Source of the DNA: Thermoflexales bacterium
GTDB taxonomy: Bacteria; Chloroflexota; Anaerolineae; Fen-1058
Length of the DNA stretch: 6,382 nt
Direction: 5' to 3'
NCBI GenBank assembly: GCA_030834835.1
Contig: JAUQXD010000482.1
Span: forward strand, 1-6,382
The notes beneath the pieces are model-generated. The model searched no databases. It was not told the origin of the DNA and worked only from the letters and a program-made list of their open reading frames with translations. This document shows, in pieces, positions 5,669 through 6,382 of this stretch. The position numbers and the translations under genes are program-made. Positions within the stretch are counted from its first letter, which is position 1. The number at the start of each line of letters is the position of its first letter.

Positions 5669-6382
5669 AGTTGGCAATAACGCCGTCCAAATCCCACAAG
5701 TCTTCCCAATCCTTCGCGCTTTCCCACAGGAACACTTGCCCTTTGATCAGGCGGCAGTTCTTGTCGATACCGGCGATGGCCTGCATCTCAGCGTCGGTCA
5801 ACGGATCGACCGTGACGCAGCGTAGATTGCCCGCATATTGATCGGGATAGATCGAGAACGGGATGGGCACTTGCCCGCGCTGCACCGCCCATTTGATGCA
5901 CACCACGGCGGGATGCACGCCCAATCGATTAGCGATCTGGACGATCACGGGGTCTTCGATGTCCACCGTATCGTCGGGCGTTTTGTCGCGATCGGGCCGG
6001 GTGGGCGATCCGATCGGGCTGAAGCCGATCGGTTGGATGCCGCTCTCGCGCACGAACTTGAATAGCTCAGGCTGTTGAAAATGCGGATGCAGTTCCATCT
6101 CATTCGCGGCCGGCTTGATCCGCGCATCGCGCAGCAACAGTTTTAGTTTCGGCATCGTCATGTTGGATGTGCCAATGTGCCGCACCAGCCCCATGTCCAC
6201 TAATCGTTCCATCTGCCGCCACGTCTTCATATAGTTCTCGTGGATGTACGGCACGGCGTGCGGATCGCGCGAATCGACGCTGACGCCGGGCGCGTGAAAA
6301 TTGGGAAACGGCCAGTGAATGAGATACAGATCGAGATAGTCGAGTTTCAGATCCTTCAGCGTCTGCGCGCACGAGAGCAACA
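5667..6382 (-). CDS. Aldo/keto reductase, C-terminal part (N-terminus beyond the window)
   Basis: About 238 residues of an NAD(P)H-dependent TIM-barrel oxidoreductase are visible. The frame stays open to the right edge, so an N-terminal part (roughly the first 80-100 residues, with the catalytic Asp, Tyr and Lys) is missing. Numbering from the first visible methionine (6378-6380): LDYLDLYLIHWP (13-24) contains the substrate-pocket His22; GLVRHIGTSN (64-73) carries the Ser-Asn that contacts nicotinamide; NEMELHP (93-99) is the usual NQxELHP strand; and GFSPIGSP (119-126) follows. Two cofactor contacts differ from the norm: Glu94 replaces the usual glutamine, and IPFS (173-176) replaces IPKS, whose lysine normally holds the NADP 2'-phosphate. 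This may mean NAD preference or a divergent subfamily. As first visible gene of the operon it could convert an aldose to its polyol or the reverse; substrate unknown. The barrel motifs are otherwise in the normal order and the stop is a clean TGA. Confidence 0.88.
   Translation of the reverse strand, partial: LLSCAQTLKDLKLDYLDLYLIHWPFPNFHAPGVSVDSRDPHAVPYIHENYMKTWRQMERLVDMGLVRHIGTSNMTMPKLKLLLRDARIKPAANEMELHPHFQQPELFKFVRESGIQPIGFSPIGSPTRPDRDKTPDDTVDIEDPVIVQIANRLGVHPAVVCIKWAVQRGQVPIPFSIYPDQYAGNLRCVTVDPLTDAEMQAIAGIDKNCRLIKGQVFLWESAKDWEDLWDLDGVIAN

Noticed and set aside
5524..5727. Small minus-strand frame crossing the CTTCGTGG repeat (His-Glu-Gly-His-Glu type peptide)
   Set aside because: It is a translation of the palindromic repeat and of an off-frame part of the kinase and reductase genes, with no independent coding evidence.

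Overview
The window is about 6.4 kb of moderately GC-rich bacterial DNA. All supported genes lie on the minus strand, so transcription runs from high to low coordinates. The layout is that of a sugar or polyol catabolic operon. In transcription order it holds: the C-terminal part of an aldo/keto reductase (from the right edge to 5667); an FGGY-family carbohydrate kinase (5591 to 4080); a zinc-dependent medium-chain dehydrogenase resembling GatD, galactitol-1-phosphate dehydrogenase (3813 to 2773); a class II ketose-bisphosphate aldolase (2662 to 1796); a PfkB-family sugar-phosphate kinase of the LacC/FruK type (1636 to 698); and a cytidylate-kinase-like protein (696 to 37). The start codon of a further gene sits at 3..1, behind a strong Shine-Dalgarno site. 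There is no credible plus-strand gene. The long plus-strand open frames are mirror frames of the real genes.

The enzymes make a plausible route. A polyol or ketose is phosphorylated by the FGGY kinase, oxidised by the GatD-like dehydrogenase to a ketose phosphate, phosphorylated again by the PfkB kinase to a ketose 1,6-bisphosphate, and cleaved by the aldolase to two triose phosphates. The aldo/keto reductase could interconvert a free aldose and its polyol. This resembles the galactitol/tagatose pathway, but with a soluble kinase where enteric bacteria use a PTS transporter. No transporter, regulator or PTS component is visible here, and the substrate is inferred, not shown.

The non-coding DNA is as notable as the genes. 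Four of the five gene junctions are filled by four different repeat structures. These are a 16-bp perfect hairpin repeat (about 5603-5668), five copies of a 42-bp tandem repeat (3830-4039), an imperfect inverted repeat (2680-2767) and a long inverted repeat of the GTCATTGCGAG type (1648-1792). Each ends 11-17 nt before the next start codon, and three of them abut the previous stop codon. The PfkB and cytidylate-kinase-like genes are the exception: they are one base apart and probably translationally coupled.

The organism cannot be named from this sequence. Dispersed palindromic repeats of these kinds, with GC-rich polyol-catabolic genes, would fit an environmental lineage such as Chloroflexota, but that is a low-confidence impression. 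No gap exceeds 300 bp, and no tRNA, rRNA, CRISPR array, transposase or convincing intrinsic terminator was found.
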